64,000 nt of DNA from DSNY01 sp040752195 (GCA_040752195.1 JBFMFC010000009.1:1-64000); one strand, 5' to 3'; numbered from the stretch's first letter, positions 36,282 through 45,801 are shown. Translations and numbers: made by a program. The notes: generated from the sequence alone by a model not told the origin.

Positions 36282-37473
36282 CGCGGAAACGAGACTCGCC
36301 GCCGCGCGCACGCGGCTCGTCGTGGACAAGCCGTTTCTCGGCGCATTGCTGCTGCGGCTGCCGCTGCGAGCCGCCCCCTGGTGCCGCACCACCGCCACCG
36401 ACGCGCGGGCGCTGTACTACAACCCCGCCTGGATCGAGACCTTGAGCGGTGCGCAGCTGCAGTTCGCGCTCGCGCACGAGGCGCTGCACTGCGCGCTCGG
36501 CCACTTCGCTCGCCGCGGGCACCGCAGCAAGCGGCGGTGGGACCTCGCCTGCGATCTGGCGATCAATCCGGTGCTCGTCGACGAAGGTCTGGTGCCGCCG
36601 CCGGAGGCGATCGTGCTCGACGTCTACCGCGGCATGAGCGCCGAGGAGATCTATCCGTGCCTGCACGGCGAACAGGAGGAGCGCGAGAGCTTCGATCGGC
36701 ATCTGTGGGACGGCGACGCGGGCACCGACGGCGGGCAGCCCGCATCGTCGGCCGGCCACGGAGCGTCGCCGCGCGGCGCGAGCGGCGACGGTCGGGGAGC
36801 CGCGGGCGAGGGCGGCGAACCGCCACCGCTCGCGCCGCAGGAACGCGAACGGCTGCGCCAGCAATGGCAGCATCATCTGGCCGCCGCCGCGCAGCGCGCC
36901 CGCGAGGCGGGCAAGCTTTCCGGCGCACTGGCTCGACTGGCTGAAGCGGCGCTCGCGGCGCGCCTTTCATGGCGCGCGTTGCTCGCGCAGTACCTGTCGC
37001 AGACGGCACGCGACGACTTCACCTGGCAGCGGCCGTCGCGTCGCGAGGGCGAGGCGATCCTGCCCGCGCTGCGCAGCCACGGCGGCGACATCCACGTGGC
37101 GCTGGACGTCTCCGGCTCGGTGGGCGATGCCGATCTCGCGGACTTCCTGGCGGAACTGAACGCGATCAAGGGCACGCTGCCGGTGCGCATCACGCTGTAC
37201 GCGTGCGACAGCGCGCTCGCTCCCGGCGCGCCGTGGGTGTTCGAGCCGTGGGAGACGCTGCACCTGCCGCGCCGCCTTGCGGGCGGCGGCGGCACGGCTT
37301 TCGCGCCGGTGTTCGACTGGATCGAACGTCGGGGTCTGCGCCCGGACGCGCTCGTCTACTTCACCGACGCGTGCGGCGCATTCCCGCCGCACGCGCCGGC
37401 GTATCCGGTGCTGTGGCTCGTCAAGGGCGGCGCGCCGGTGCCGTTCGGCCGGCGCATCCAGTTGAACGAATGA
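36274..37473 (+). CDS. VWA-like domain protein with HEALH metal motif (DUF2201 family)
   Basis: A 399-residue protein. The N-terminal half resembles a metallopeptidase with HEALH at residues 68–72 (AHEALHCALGHF). The middle has a Gly/Ser/Glu-rich low-complexity linker. The C-terminal half is a VWA-like domain with a MIDAS-type DVSGSVG motif. It is a partner for the MoxR-like ATPase encoded immediately upstream. It overlaps both neighbours (ATGA-type coupling downstream). Confidence 0.88.
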   Translation: MSDAETRLAAARTRLVVDKPFLGALLLRLPLRAAPWCRTTATDARALYYNPAWIETLSGAQLQFALAHEALHCALGHFARRGHRSKRRWDLACDLAINPVLVDEGLVPPPEAIVLDVYRGMSAEEIYPCLHGEQEERESFDRHLWDGDAGTDGGQPASSAGHGASPRGASGDGRGAAGEGGEPPPLAPQERERLRQQWQHHLAAAAQRAREAGKLSGALARLAEAALAARLSWRALLAQYLSQTARDDFTWQRPSRREGEAILPALRSHGGDIHVALDVSGSVGDADLADFLAELNAIKGTLPVRITLYACDSALAPGAPWVFEPWETLHLPRRLAGGGGTAFAPVFDWIERRGLRPDALVYFTDACGAFPPHAPAYPVLWLVKGGAPVPFGRRIQLNE

Positions 37474-38486
37474 AGGAAGAACTCGCCGCCGAAGACGCGC
37501 TGCGCCTGCACGTGTTGCTGGCCGGCGAGGTGCACGCGGTGCGCATCGACGAAGGCGCGCGCGTGCTGCACGCGCTGACGCCGAAAGGCGAGGCCCGAAT
37601 CGCGCTCAATCCGCGCGGCAACGCGCAGCGCTACGTGCAGCGCGTGCGCGAACTGCTCGGCGGCCATGCCTTCGGCGTGCCCGGCGGCTACCCGGTCCAT
37701 CTGCGCCGCTTCGCGCGGTTGGGGCGGGCGAGCGCGCAGACGCTGGAGGCATTGCTCAAGCTCGGTGAACCGGAGGCGCTGCTGGCCGTCGCGCAGTCCG
37801 ACGCGTTGACCGACGAGCTCGCGCGCCGCCTGTGGTGGGCGGCGCAGCCCGCGCCGCCGGCGGAGCTCGCGCGCGCCATGCTGCGGCAACCGGCGGTGCG
37901 CGCCGGGACGATGGGCGCGGTGCTCGTCGAGCACCTCGTCGAGTCGCTGCCCTTCGAGGCCGACCCGAACGCCGCGCTGCAGACGCTGCGCGGGTTGCTG
38001 GCGTGCGGGTTGTTGTCGCCCGAGGCGCGGCTGAAGCTGTGGCAGCGCGGTGCGCAGCGGCCGTACGAACGGATCGCCTTTCTCGAGCACTGCCCGGACG
38101 CCGTGCCGCCGGACCCCGCGCGCGCGTTGCCGGCGGGCTTGCCGCAGACGCCGGCGGCGCGACTGCTCGCGCGCTGCTACGCCGGCGCCGGACAGGCGTG
38201 TCTGCGCGCCGCCGAGGCCGCGCTGGAAAGACCGGCGACGCACGAGGCCGTCTATCTGCTGCTCGACGTTCTGGGTGCGTACTTCGCCGACGGCCGCGCT
38301 GCGGGCGGATTGCCGGTGGCCGCGCGGGAGCGGACGGCGCTCGAGGCGCTGGCCTGCGTCTCGCAGGACGACGCCGCCGCGATCCTCACCCGCACGACCG
38401 CCGTCGGCGCGCTGATGCGGCGTCACCTGGAGCCCGTGCTCGCGCCGCTGGTCGGGCACTTGCGCGCGCTGCGCGGCTTGCAATGA
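37470..38486 (+). CDS. DsrS-like protein
   Basis: A 338-residue cytoplasmic protein. LRLHVLLAGEVHAVRIDE near the start, RVRELLGGHAFGVPGGYPVHLRRFARLG, and LTDELARRLWWA in the middle match my memory of DsrS, encoded near sulfur-oxidation dsr genes. DsrS function is poorly defined. No other dsr gene is visible here. It overlaps the VWA gene by an ATGA stop/start and the next small gene likewise, so four genes (35229–38731) form one coupled operon. Confidence 0.7.
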   Translation: MKEELAAEDALRLHVLLAGEVHAVRIDEGARVLHALTPKGEARIALNPRGNAQRYVQRVRELLGGHAFGVPGGYPVHLRRFARLGRASAQTLEALLKLGEPEALLAVAQSDALTDELARRLWWAAQPAPPAELARAMLRQPAVRAGTMGAVLVEHLVESLPFEADPNAALQTLRGLLACGLLSPEARLKLWQRGAQRPYERIAFLEHCPDAVPPDPARALPAGLPQTPAARLLARCYAGAGQACLRAAEAALERPATHEAVYLLLDVLGAYFADGRAAGGLPVAARERTALEALACVSQDDAAAILTRTTAVGALMRRHLEPVLAPLVGHLRALRGLQ

Positions 38487-38731
38487 AGGGCGGCGTGTAT
38501 CTCGACGCAGAAGCGTCGCATCTGGTGCAGCGGCGCTTCGCCCTCGTGCGCGCGCGGCGTGGCAAGCGGCAACGTTTTCCCGAGGGGGTCGTCGAGCCGG
38601 TGGAATCGGCCGAAGTGGCGCTGGCGCGGCAGGACCCGAGCCGCGATCTGCACGCGGCCGAGGTGGTGGGGCCGTCGCGCTCCTCGGAAGGGTTTCGCCT
38701 GTACTACCTGGTGCGCTGGTTGAGCGACTGA
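38483..38731 (+). CDS. Small conserved hypothetical protein
   Basis: An 82-residue protein starting at an ATGA overlap with the DsrS-like gene. Sequence features are YLDAEASHLVQRRFALVRARRGKRQRFPEG and a C-terminal GFRLYYLVRWLSD. It has no signal peptide and is moderately basic in the centre. Not recognised. Its tight coupling to the MoxR/VWA/DsrS-like genes suggests a shared process. Confidence 0.6.
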   Translation: MKGGVYLDAEASHLVQRRFALVRARRGKRQRFPEGVVEPVESAEVALARQDPSRDLHAAEVVGPSRSSEGFRLYYLVRWLSD

Positions 38732-38910
38732 GGCGCGCGGGGCGGGCGCGTTCATGGGACGCCGAGGCGCTGCCGCGGACGGCGGCGCTGCGCGTGCCTG
38801 CGTCCGCGGCAAGTCGCGGTGCGCGGACGCGGGAGCGGCGGCAAGCGCGTCCGCCGGCATACGGGCAAAATCGAGCCGGCGCGCACGCCGCCGCAGCCTT
38901 CGTTCAGTCC

Positions 38911-39564
38911 ATGAATCTCGTTGGCCTGGCCCCGCACAAACTCGCCTTGTTCGCCGTGGCGGCGCTGCTGCTGGCGCTCACGCCCGGTCCCGTGTGGCTG
39001 TACCTGATCTCGCGCACGCTCGCGCAGGGCCGGCGGGCGGGCTACTTCTCGATGTTCGGCGTGGCCGCGGGACTGGCGGTGCACGTGCTGCTCGCCGCGT
39101 TCGGGCTGACCGTGGTGCTGCTGGCGATCCCGCTGGCGTTCGACGCGATCCGGCTGGCCGGCGCCGCGTATCTGCTGTGGCTGGCCGTGAACACGTTGCG
39201 CAGCGGCGGCGTCTTCGAGACGAGCCCGCTGCCGCCGGTGGCGCCGCGCGTGCTGCTGCGGCAGGCTTTCGTCGCCGCGCTGCTCAATCCCAAGGTGGCG
39301 GTGTTCTACCTGTCGCTTTTCCCGCAGTTCATCGACCCGGCGCACGGGTCGGTGCTGGCGCAGAGCCTCGCCCTGGGCGCGATCCAGCTCGCGACCGCGG
39401 CCATGGTTGATCTATCTCTGGTCACGGTGGCGGGCTTTCTGGCAGCGTGGTTCGCCGGCCGGCCGCTGTGGCTGCGCGTTCAGCGCTGGTTCCTCGGATC
39501 GGCGTTCGGCGTGCTGGCCGTGTGGCTGGCGCTGACGCCGCGGCAGACGGCGGCGACGAGTTGA
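38911..39564 (+). CDS. LysE-family translocator
   Basis: A 217-residue exporter with six predicted membrane helices and the LysE/RhtB signature (LALTPGPVWLYLISRTLAQGRRAGYFSMFG … YLLWLAVNTLRSG … LLNPKVAVFYLSLFPQFID). It exports amino acids or related small molecules. Substrate unknown. It stands alone between the DsrS-like operon and aceK. Confidence 0.88.
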   Translation: MNLVGLAPHKLALFAVAALLLALTPGPVWLYLISRTLAQGRRAGYFSMFGVAAGLAVHVLLAAFGLTVVLLAIPLAFDAIRLAGAAYLLWLAVNTLRSGGVFETSPLPPVAPRVLLRQAFVAALLNPKVAVFYLSLFPQFIDPAHGSVLAQSLALGAIQLATAAMVDLSLVTVAGFLAAWFAGRPLWLRVQRWFLGSAFGVLAVWLALTPRQTAATS

Positions 39565-39611
39565 CGTTGAGTCGGCGAACGTGAGCGGCAGACCCAACCC
39601 CCTCTGCCCTG

Positions 39612-39639
39612 CCCCTCTCCCTTCACGGGAGAGGCGGGG
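39612..39639. repeat. REP-like hairpin upstream of aceK
   Basis: CCCCTCTCCC, a four-base loop, CGGGAGAGG and GGGG form an almost perfect hairpin. Such CTCTCCC…GGGAGAG hairpins are common intergenic repeats in proteobacteria. It could also terminate the LysE transcript, but there is no U tract. Confidence 0.5.
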
Positions 39640-39682
39640 TTCCGCGCGGCAAGCGCTCGACAAGCACTTGCCGAGGTGACGA

Positions 39683-41506
39683 GTGAGCGCCGTCCTGGAA
39701 AACCGTTTCGACCGGTCGATGCCGCAACCGGCGAAGATCGCGCGCGCGATCCTGGACGGCTTCGACCGGCACTATCGCCTGTTCCGCTACGTCGCGCAGC
39801 AGGCCAAGCAGCGGTTCGAGAACGGCGACTGGCACGGCATGCGGCGCTCCGCGCGCGAACGCATCGACTTCTACGACCAGCGCGTACTCGAGGCGGTGGC
39901 GCGCATCGAGCGCGAGTTCGACCTCGCCTCGCTCGCCGACGAGGAGCGCGACGCGCTGTGGCAGGCGGTCAAGACCAACTACATCGCGCTGCTCGCCGAG
40001 CACCGGCAGCCCGAGTGTGCCGAGACCTTCTTCAACTCGGTCTGCACCAAGCTGCTGCACCGGGACTACTTTCACAACGCGTTCATCTTCGTGCGTCCGG
40101 GTGTGTCGACCGAATACATGGACGCCGACCCGCCGTCGTATCGCAGCTACTACCCGGCGACCGACGGGTGGCGCAGGACCTTCAGGCAGATCCTGATCGA
40201 CTTCGGGCTCGCCTGCCCCTTCGTCGACGTCGAGCGCGACCTGCGCTGGGTGATGCGCGCGGTGTGCGAGGCGCACCGCGAAGGGCGCGCGCCGCATGCG
40301 CTGTCGCGGCCGTTCCATGCCGAGCCCGATCTGCAGATCCAGGTGCTGTCGAGCCTTTTCTTCCGCAACAAGGGCGCGTACATCATCGGCCGCGTGATCA
40401 ACGGCACGCGCCTGACGCCGTTCGCGGTGCCGATCCTGCGCAACGAGCGCGGGCAGATCTATATCGACACGGTGCTGACGTCGGTCGACCACATCGCGAC
40501 CCTGTTCTCGTTCACGCGCGCGTACTTCCTGGTCGACATGGAGGCGCCGAGCGCGTACGTCGAGTTCCTGCGTTCGATCCTGCCGCACAAGCAGGCGAGC
40601 GAGCTGTACACGATGGTCGGGCTGCAGAAGCAGGGCAAGACGCTCTTTTACCGGGACTTCCTGCATCACCTGCGGCACTCGAGCGACAAGTTCGTGATCG
40701 CCCCCGGCATCAAGGGCCTGGTGATGGTCGTGTTCACGCTGCCGTCGTATCCGTACGTGTTCAAGATGATCAAGGACGTGATCCCGCATCCGAAGGAGAC
40801 CGACGGCGAGCAGATCATGGCGAAGTACCGGCTCGTCAAGATGCACGACCGCGTCGGCCGCATGGCCGACACCTGGGAATACTCGCTCGTCGCGCTGCCG
40901 CGCGCGCGTTTCTCTCCCGAGCTTGTGCAGGAGCTTCTCGCGTTCTGCCCGAGCCGGATCGAACTGAGCGAAGACACCGTGCTGATCAAGCACGTCTACA
41001 TCGAGCGGCGCATGACGCCGCTGAACATCTATCTGCAGCAGGCGACCGACGCCGAGGTCGATCACGCGATCCGCGAGTACGGCCAGGCGATCAAGGATCT
41101 GGCGGCGGCCAACATCTTTCCGGGCGACATGCTGTACAAGAACTTCGGCGTCACCCGGCTCGAACGCGTGGTCTTTTACGACTACGACGAGATCGAATAC
41201 ATGACGGACACGAACTTCCGCCGCGTTCCGAAGGCGATGACCGAGGAAGACGAGATGTCCGACCAGCCCTGGTACCACGTCGGCAAGCACGACGTGTTCC
41301 CCGAGCAATGGGCACCGTTCCTGCTCGGCGATCCGCGCATCCGCGCGGCGTTCCTGAAGCACCATGCCGACCTGCTGACGCCCGAGTTCTGGCAAAGCCG
41401 CAAGGAGCGCATCCAGCAGGGGTATCTTGAGGATGTCTTCCCGTATCCGGAGTCCAAGCGTTTCGTGAACCGCTATGGCGCGCGCGCCCGCGAGGCGCAC
41501 GCCTGA
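39683..41506 (+). CDS. aceK: Isocitrate dehydrogenase kinase/phosphatase
   Basis: A 607-residue bifunctional enzyme that phosphorylates and inactivates isocitrate dehydrogenase to divert carbon to the glyoxylate shunt. It starts at GTG. The recognisable segments are LPSYPYVFKMIKDVIPHPKET, GKTLFYRDFLHHL, AANIFPGDMLYKNFGVTRLERVVFYDYDEI (kinase catalytic loop) and a C-terminal NRYGARAREAHA. Full length. It lies next to acetyl-CoA acetyltransferase and amid acyl-CoA catabolic genes, consistent with growth on acetate-yielding substrates. Confidence 0.95.
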   Translation: MSAVLENRFDRSMPQPAKIARAILDGFDRHYRLFRYVAQQAKQRFENGDWHGMRRSARERIDFYDQRVLEAVARIEREFDLASLADEERDALWQAVKTNYIALLAEHRQPECAETFFNSVCTKLLHRDYFHNAFIFVRPGVSTEYMDADPPSYRSYYPATDGWRRTFRQILIDFGLACPFVDVERDLRWVMRAVCEAHREGRAPHALSRPFHAEPDLQIQVLSSLFFRNKGAYIIGRVINGTRLTPFAVPILRNERGQIYIDTVLTSVDHIATLFSFTRAYFLVDMEAPSAYVEFLRSILPHKQASELYTMVGLQKQGKTLFYRDFLHHLRHSSDKFVIAPGIKGLVMVVFTLPSYPYVFKMIKDVIPHPKETDGEQIMAKYRLVKMHDRVGRMADTWEYSLVALPRARFSPELVQELLAFCPSRIELSEDTVLIKHVYIERRMTPLNIYLQQATDAEVDHAIREYGQAIKDLAAANIFPGDMLYKNFGVTRLERVVFYDYDEIEYMTDTNFRRVPKAMTEEDEMSDQPWYHVGKHDVFPEQWAPFLLGDPRIRAAFLKHHADLLTPEFWQSRKERIQQGYLEDVFPYPESKRFVNRYGARAREAHA

Positions 41507-41558
41507 GACGCGGCACCGGGACCCGATCCACCCGCTTTATTGACGCAGGAGAACCACC

Positions 41559-42740
41559 ATGAACGATCCCATCGTCATCGTCTCCGCCGCCCGCACGCCG
41601 ATCGGCGGCCTGCTCGGCGATTTCGCTTCGCTGCAGGCGTATCAACTCGGCGCCGTCGCGATCAAGGCCGCGGTCGAGCGCGCCGGAATCAAGGGCGAAG
41701 CCGTCGACGAAGTGCTGTTCGGCAACTGCCTGATGGCCGGCCAGGGGCAGGCGCCGGCGCGGCAGGCCACACTGCTGGCGGGGCTGCCGCACTCGGCCGG
41801 CGCGGTGACGCTGTCCAAGATGTGCGGCTCGGGCATGCGCGCGATGATGTTCGCGCACGACATGCTCGCCGCCGGTTCCGCCAACGTGATCGTCGCCGGC
41901 GGCATGGAGAGCATGACCAACGCGCCGCACCTGCTGGTCGGCGCCCGCAAGGGCTATCGCTACGGCGCCGTGACGACCTACGACCACATGGCGCTCGACG
42001 GCTTGGAAGACGCATACGAGCGCGGCAAGGCGATGGGCGTGTTCGCCGAGCAGTGCGCGGCCAAGTACCAGTTCTCGCGCGAGGAGCAGGACCGCTTCGC
42101 GATCGCCTCGACCGAACGCGCGCTCAAGGCCAACACCGACGGCAGTTTCGCGTGGGAGATCGCGCCGGTCGCGGTGCCGGGCAAGGGCGGCGAAGTGAGG
42201 ATCGACAAGGACGAGCAGCCGTTCAAGGCCAAGCTCGACAAGATCCCGCAGCTCAAACCCGCGTTCAAGAAGGACGGAACGATCACCGCGGCCAACGCCT
42301 CGTCGATCTCCGACGGCGCCGCCGCGCTGGTGATGATGCGCGCGTCGACCGCGGAGAAGCTCGGCTGCACGCCGATCGCGAAGATCCTCGCGCACGCGGT
42401 GCACGCGCAGGCGCCGGAGTGGTTCACCACGGCCCCGGTCGGCGCGATCGACAAGGTGCTGAAGAAGACCGGCTGGGCCGCCACGCAGGTCGACCTGTGG
42501 GAAGTCAACGAAGCCTTCGCTGCGGTCACGATGGCCGCGATGCGCGAGCACAAGATCCCGCACGAGAGAATCAACATCCACGGCGGGGCGTGCGCGCTCG
42601 GGCACCCGATCGGCGCCTCGGGCGCACGCATCGTCGTCACGCTGTTGGGGGCGCTCAAGAAAACCGGCGGCAAGCGCGGCATCGCCGCGCTGTGCATCGG
42701 CGGCGGCGAGGCCACCGCGCTGGCGCTGGAGATGCTGTAA
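41559..42740 (+). CDS. Acetyl-CoA C-acetyltransferase (thiolase)
   Basis: A 393-residue biosynthetic/degradative thiolase. The nucleophile is Cys89 (SKMCGSGM), the catalytic His lies in GGACALGHPIGASGAR, and the second Cys in LCIGGGEATA. AGGAGAACC is the ribosome site. It condenses or cleaves acetoacetyl-CoA. In this context it can finish leucine breakdown, since acetoacetate is the liu end product, or feed polyhydroxybutyrate synthesis; no phaB or phaC is seen. Confidence 0.93.
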   Translation: MNDPIVIVSAARTPIGGLLGDFASLQAYQLGAVAIKAAVERAGIKGEAVDEVLFGNCLMAGQGQAPARQATLLAGLPHSAGAVTLSKMCGSGMRAMMFAHDMLAAGSANVIVAGGMESMTNAPHLLVGARKGYRYGAVTTYDHMALDGLEDAYERGKAMGVFAEQCAAKYQFSREEQDRFAIASTERALKANTDGSFAWEIAPVAVPGKGGEVRIDKDEQPFKAKLDKIPQLKPAFKKDGTITAANASSISDGAAALVMMRASTAEKLGCTPIAKILAHAVHAQAPEWFTTAPVGAIDKVLKKTGWAATQVDLWEVNEAFAAVTMAAMREHKIPHERINIHGGACALGHPIGASGARIVVTLLGALKKTGGKRGIAALCIGGGEATALALEML

Positions 42741-42813
42741 GCGCGGCACCGTCGCCCCGGCCGGAACCGGGGCGACGCCTGGATCCGCGTGATCAGCGGC
42801 CTGCAAACCGAAC

Positions 42814-43488
42814 ATGTCGACCGTCCTGGTCGTCGGCGCGTCGCGCGGGATCGGCCACGAGTTCGCGCGGCAGTACGCGGCCGACGGCGCACGCGTGATC
42901 GCCACGCATCGCAAGCCGGAGGACGCGCAACGGCTGCGCGCGCTCGGCGCGCGGCCGATCGCGCTCGACGTCCTCGACACGGCCGCGCTCGCGGACTTCG
43001 GCGCGCGGCTCACGGACGAGCGCATCGACGTGGCGATCCTCGCGGCCGGCATCTACGGGCCGCGCACGAGCGGGCTCGAGCCGCCCACGCCGGCCGACTT
43101 CGACGCGGTGATGCACACGAACGTGCGAGCGCCGATGCTGCTGATCCCGCTGCTTGCGGCGCCGCTCGTCGCCGCGCGCGGCAAGCTCGTCGTGCTGTCC
43201 AGCCGCATGGGCGCGACCGGTACGATGACGCGCGCGACCGGCTGGCTGTACCGCGCCAGCAAGGCCGCGCTGAACAACGTGCTGAAGAGCGCGAGCCTGG
43301 AGCTCGCGCCGCGCGAGGTCATCTGCATGGCGTTCCACCCCGGCTGGGTGCGCACCGACATGGGCGGCGCGAGTGCCGAGCTCGACGTGACCGAGAGCGT
43401 GACCCGCATGCGGTACGTGATCGCCGCCGCGAACGACTCGCACAACGGTAAATTCCTCAACTACAACGGCGAACAACTGTCCTGGTAG
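42814..43488 (+). CDS. SDR-family oxidoreductase (C-factor-like)
   Basis: A 224-residue SDR with VVGASRGIG at the N-terminus and active-site YRASKAALN. The segment WVRTDMGGASAELDVTESV resembles C-factor-type SDRs. Substrate unknown. It is followed by a RidA gene in the same direction. Confidence 0.88.
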   Translation: MSTVLVVGASRGIGHEFARQYAADGARVIATHRKPEDAQRLRALGARPIALDVLDTAALADFGARLTDERIDVAILAAGIYGPRTSGLEPPTPADFDAVMHTNVRAPMLLIPLLAAPLVAARGKLVVLSSRMGATGTMTRATGWLYRASKAALNNVLKSASLELAPREVICMAFHPGWVRTDMGGASAELDVTESVTRMRYVIAAANDSHNGKFLNYNGEQLSW

Positions 43489-43495
43489 CGCAGAC

Positions 43496-43885
43496 GTGCC
43501 GATGGCCAAGCGCCTGATCTCCTCCGGTTCGACCTTCGAGTCCGTCGCCGGCTACAGCCGGGCGGTCGTCGACGGCGACTACGTGCACGTCGCCGGCACG
43601 ACCGGCTTCGACTACGCGCGGATGCAAATCGACGAAGACCCGATCGCGCAGTGCCGGCAATGCTTTCGCAACATCGCCGCCGCGCTGGCGCAGGCCGGCT
43701 GCACGCTGGACGACGTGGTGCGCGTGCGCTACTACTTGACCGACGTCGCGCTGTTCGAACGGCTCGCGCCGGTTTTCGGCGAACATCTGGGGCGCGCCCG
43801 GCCTGCGGCGACCGCGATCGTCTGCGGGCTGGTCGACCCACGGATGAAGATCGAGATCGAAGTCACGGCCAGGCTTGCCCAATGA
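43496..43885 (+). CDS. RidA-family enamine/imine deaminase
   Basis: A 129-residue RidA/YjgF-type trimeric protein: GTTGFDYARMQIDEDPIAQCRQCFRNIAAAL with the conserved TG segment, VRVRYYLTDVALFERLAPVFGEHL, and C-terminal RPAATAIVCGLVDPRMKIEIEVTA. The family deaminates reactive 2-aminoacrylate-type intermediates. The start may be the GTG at 43496 or the ATG six bases later. It overlaps the next membrane gene by four bases. Confidence 0.88.
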   Translation: MPMAKRLISSGSTFESVAGYSRAVVDGDYVHVAGTTGFDYARMQIDEDPIAQCRQCFRNIAAALAQAGCTLDDVVRVRYYLTDVALFERLAPVFGEHLGRARPAATAIVCGLVDPRMKIEIEVTARLAQ

Positions 43886-44445
43886 ACCGACGGTACGACG
43901 ACGGATTGGACGAGGACGACGATCAGCCGCGGCGCGCGCCGGTCACGCGGATCGAGACTGCGCCGGAAGAGCCGTCCGAAGGGCTTCTGTCGCGGCTGGT
44001 GTCGTCGGTGCAGTGGATCACGATTCCGCTGTTCGCGGCGCTCGTCTTCGGCATCTGCGCGACGCTCGCAGCGAGCACGGTCGGCTGGACGTTGCGCCGC
44101 TTTGCCGAGGAAAGCGGCGTCAATCCGCTGATCTTCGTCGCGGTTCCCGGACTGTTCGCGGTCATGTTCGCGTTGATCGTCTACCAGAACGCCGACAAGC
44201 GCATCACGCGCGTCAGCCAGTCGATCTCGCGCGGCATCCTGGTCGCGCTGCTGACCTGGATTTCGTTTTCCGCGCTCGCGACCTGGGCGTGGGGACCGAC
44301 CGACTTCATGCCGTACTTTTCCAACGTGCTGCTGCTGTCGGGGATCATCGGCGGCGGCCCGATGCTTGCGGCGGCACTCATCGCCGGCTGGCTGGTCGGC
44401 TGGCTAATCAAGCAGCGCAAGCTCGGCTGGATCATGCAGGACTGA
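43882..44445 (+). CDS. Integral membrane protein, unknown
   Basis: A 187-residue protein with an acidic N-terminal tail (MNRRYDDGLDEDDD) and four membrane segments (WITIPLFAALVFGICATLAAS, LIFVAVPGLFAVMFALIVY, GILVALLTWISFSALATW, LLLSGIIGGGPMLAAALIAGWLVGWLI). Not recognised. It is translationally coupled to the RidA gene through an ATGA overlap. Confidence 0.7.
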   Translation: MNRRYDDGLDEDDDQPRRAPVTRIETAPEEPSEGLLSRLVSSVQWITIPLFAALVFGICATLAASTVGWTLRRFAEESGVNPLIFVAVPGLFAVMFALIVYQNADKRITRVSQSISRGILVALLTWISFSALATWAWGPTDFMPYFSNVLLLSGIIGGGPMLAAALIAGWLVGWLIKQRKLGWIMQD

Positions 44446-44480
44446 GAAGCCGTGAAGATTTCGTCGCGAGCGGCCCGCTG

Positions 44481-44499
44481 CCCCGGATCAAGTCCGGGG
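44481..44499. repeat. Intergenic hairpin repeat
   Basis: CCCCGGA, TCAAG, TCCGGGG form a perfect seven-base-pair hairpin in the 160-bp gap before the acyl-CoA dehydrogenase. CCCGGATCAAGTCCGGG is, from memory, a widespread intergenic palindrome in alphaproteobacteria and betaproteobacteria. No U tract follows. Confidence 0.45.
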
Positions 44500-44605
44500 G
44501 CACGGAGCGCAGGGCCGAGACATATCGAGCGGATAGGCGAGGCCCGAGCACCGCGCAACGACGCCAGCGGGCCGCGCAGTAGGAAGATTCAGGGCTTCTG
44601 ACGAC

Positions 44606-45733
44606 GTGCTCAGGGAAGAACATCAACTGCTGCGCGAGTCGCTGCGCGAGTTCGCACAGGCGCGGCTGGCGCCGTTCGCCGCCGAATGGGACCGCAGGCA
44701 CCTGTTCCCGCAGGACGCCCTGCACGAACTGGCGCAGTTGGGCGCGTTCGGCATCGCGGTGCCGCAGGAGTGGGGCGGCGCCGGCATGGACTACACGGCG
44801 CTCGCGATCGCGCTTGAGGAGATCGCCGCCGGCGACGGCGGCGTCTCCACGATCATCAGCGTCAACAACTGCCCGGTGTGCGCGATCCTGATGGGCTACG
44901 CATCCACCGAGCAGAAGGAGCGGTTCCTGAAACCGCTCGCCTCCGGCCGCGCGCTGGGCGCCTTCTGCCTGACCGAGCCGCACGTCGGCAGCGATGCGGC
45001 GGCGCTGAAGACGAGCGCGGTGCGCGACGGCGACCACTACGTGCTCAACGGCGTCAAGCAGTTCATCACGTCGGGCAAGAACGCCGACTACGCGATGGTC
45101 GTCGCGGTCACCGACCGCGCCGCCGGCAAGCGCGGCATGAGCATGTTCGTCGTCCCGACCGACACGCCCGGCTACGTCGTCGCGCGGCTCGAGGAGAAAA
45201 TGGGGCAGCGCTCGTCGGACACCGCGCAGATCGTCTTCGAGAACTGCCGCGTTCCGGCGGCCAACCTGATCGGCGACGAGGGCGACGGTTACAAGATCGC
45301 GCTGTCGAGCCTCGAAGGCGGACGCATCGGCATCGCCGCGCAGTCGATCGGCATGGCGCGCGCGGCGTTCGAGGCGGCGCTGAAGTACGCCAAGGAGCGC
45401 ACCGCGTTCGGCAAGCCGATCTTCGAGCACCAGGCGGTGAACTTCAGGCTCGCCGACATGGCCACGCAGATCGAAGCCGCGCGCAGCCTCGTGCTGCACG
45501 CGGCCGCGCTGCGCGATGCGGGCCAGCCGTGCCTGAAGGAAGCGGCGATGGCCAAACTCTTCGCCTCCGAAATGGCCGAGCGCGTGTGCTCCGACGCGAT
45601 CCAGATCCACGGCGGCTACGGCTATGTCGCCGACTTCCCGGTCGAACGCATCTACCGCGACGTGCGCGTGACCCAGATCTACGAGGGCACCAGCGACATC
45701 CAGCGCATGCTGATCGGGCGGGCGTTGGCTTAG
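44606..45733 (+). CDS. Acyl-CoA dehydrogenase (short/medium-chain type)
   Basis: A 375-residue FAD enzyme from a GTG start. It has LTEPHVGSDAAALKT and FITSGKNADYAMVVAV (FAD/substrate segments) and the C-terminal YEGTSDIQRMLIGRALA. The catalytic glutamate is in the MCAD-type position (IYEGTS), unlike ivd in this window; the IVD position has Gly. It probably acts on straight or short-branched acyl-CoAs. It precedes dapB. Confidence 0.92.
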   Translation: MLREEHQLLRESLREFAQARLAPFAAEWDRRHLFPQDALHELAQLGAFGIAVPQEWGGAGMDYTALAIALEEIAAGDGGVSTIISVNNCPVCAILMGYASTEQKERFLKPLASGRALGAFCLTEPHVGSDAAALKTSAVRDGDHYVLNGVKQFITSGKNADYAMVVAVTDRAAGKRGMSMFVVPTDTPGYVVARLEEKMGQRSSDTAQIVFENCRVPAANLIGDEGDGYKIALSSLEGGRIGIAAQSIGMARAAFEAALKYAKERTAFGKPIFEHQAVNFRLADMATQIEAARSLVLHAAALRDAGQPCLKEAAMAKLFASEMAERVCSDAIQIHGGYGYVADFPVERIYRDVRVTQIYEGTSDIQRMLIGRALA

Positions 45734-45766
45734 CGAAACGTGATCCCCGTGCGCATAGCCGACAAC

Positions 45767-45793
45767 TCCCCCTGCCCAGCTTCGGGAAAGCGG
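45767..45793. repeat. Imperfect inverted repeat before the dapB-like gene
   Basis: CCCCCTGCCC … GGGAAAGCGGGG is an imperfect palindrome nine bases before the GTG start of the next gene. It resembles the CTCTCCC hairpin family at 39612. It could be a decayed REP element or a regulatory hairpin near the ribosome site. Confidence 0.3.
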
Positions 45794-45801
45794 GGTGGTG
45801 C

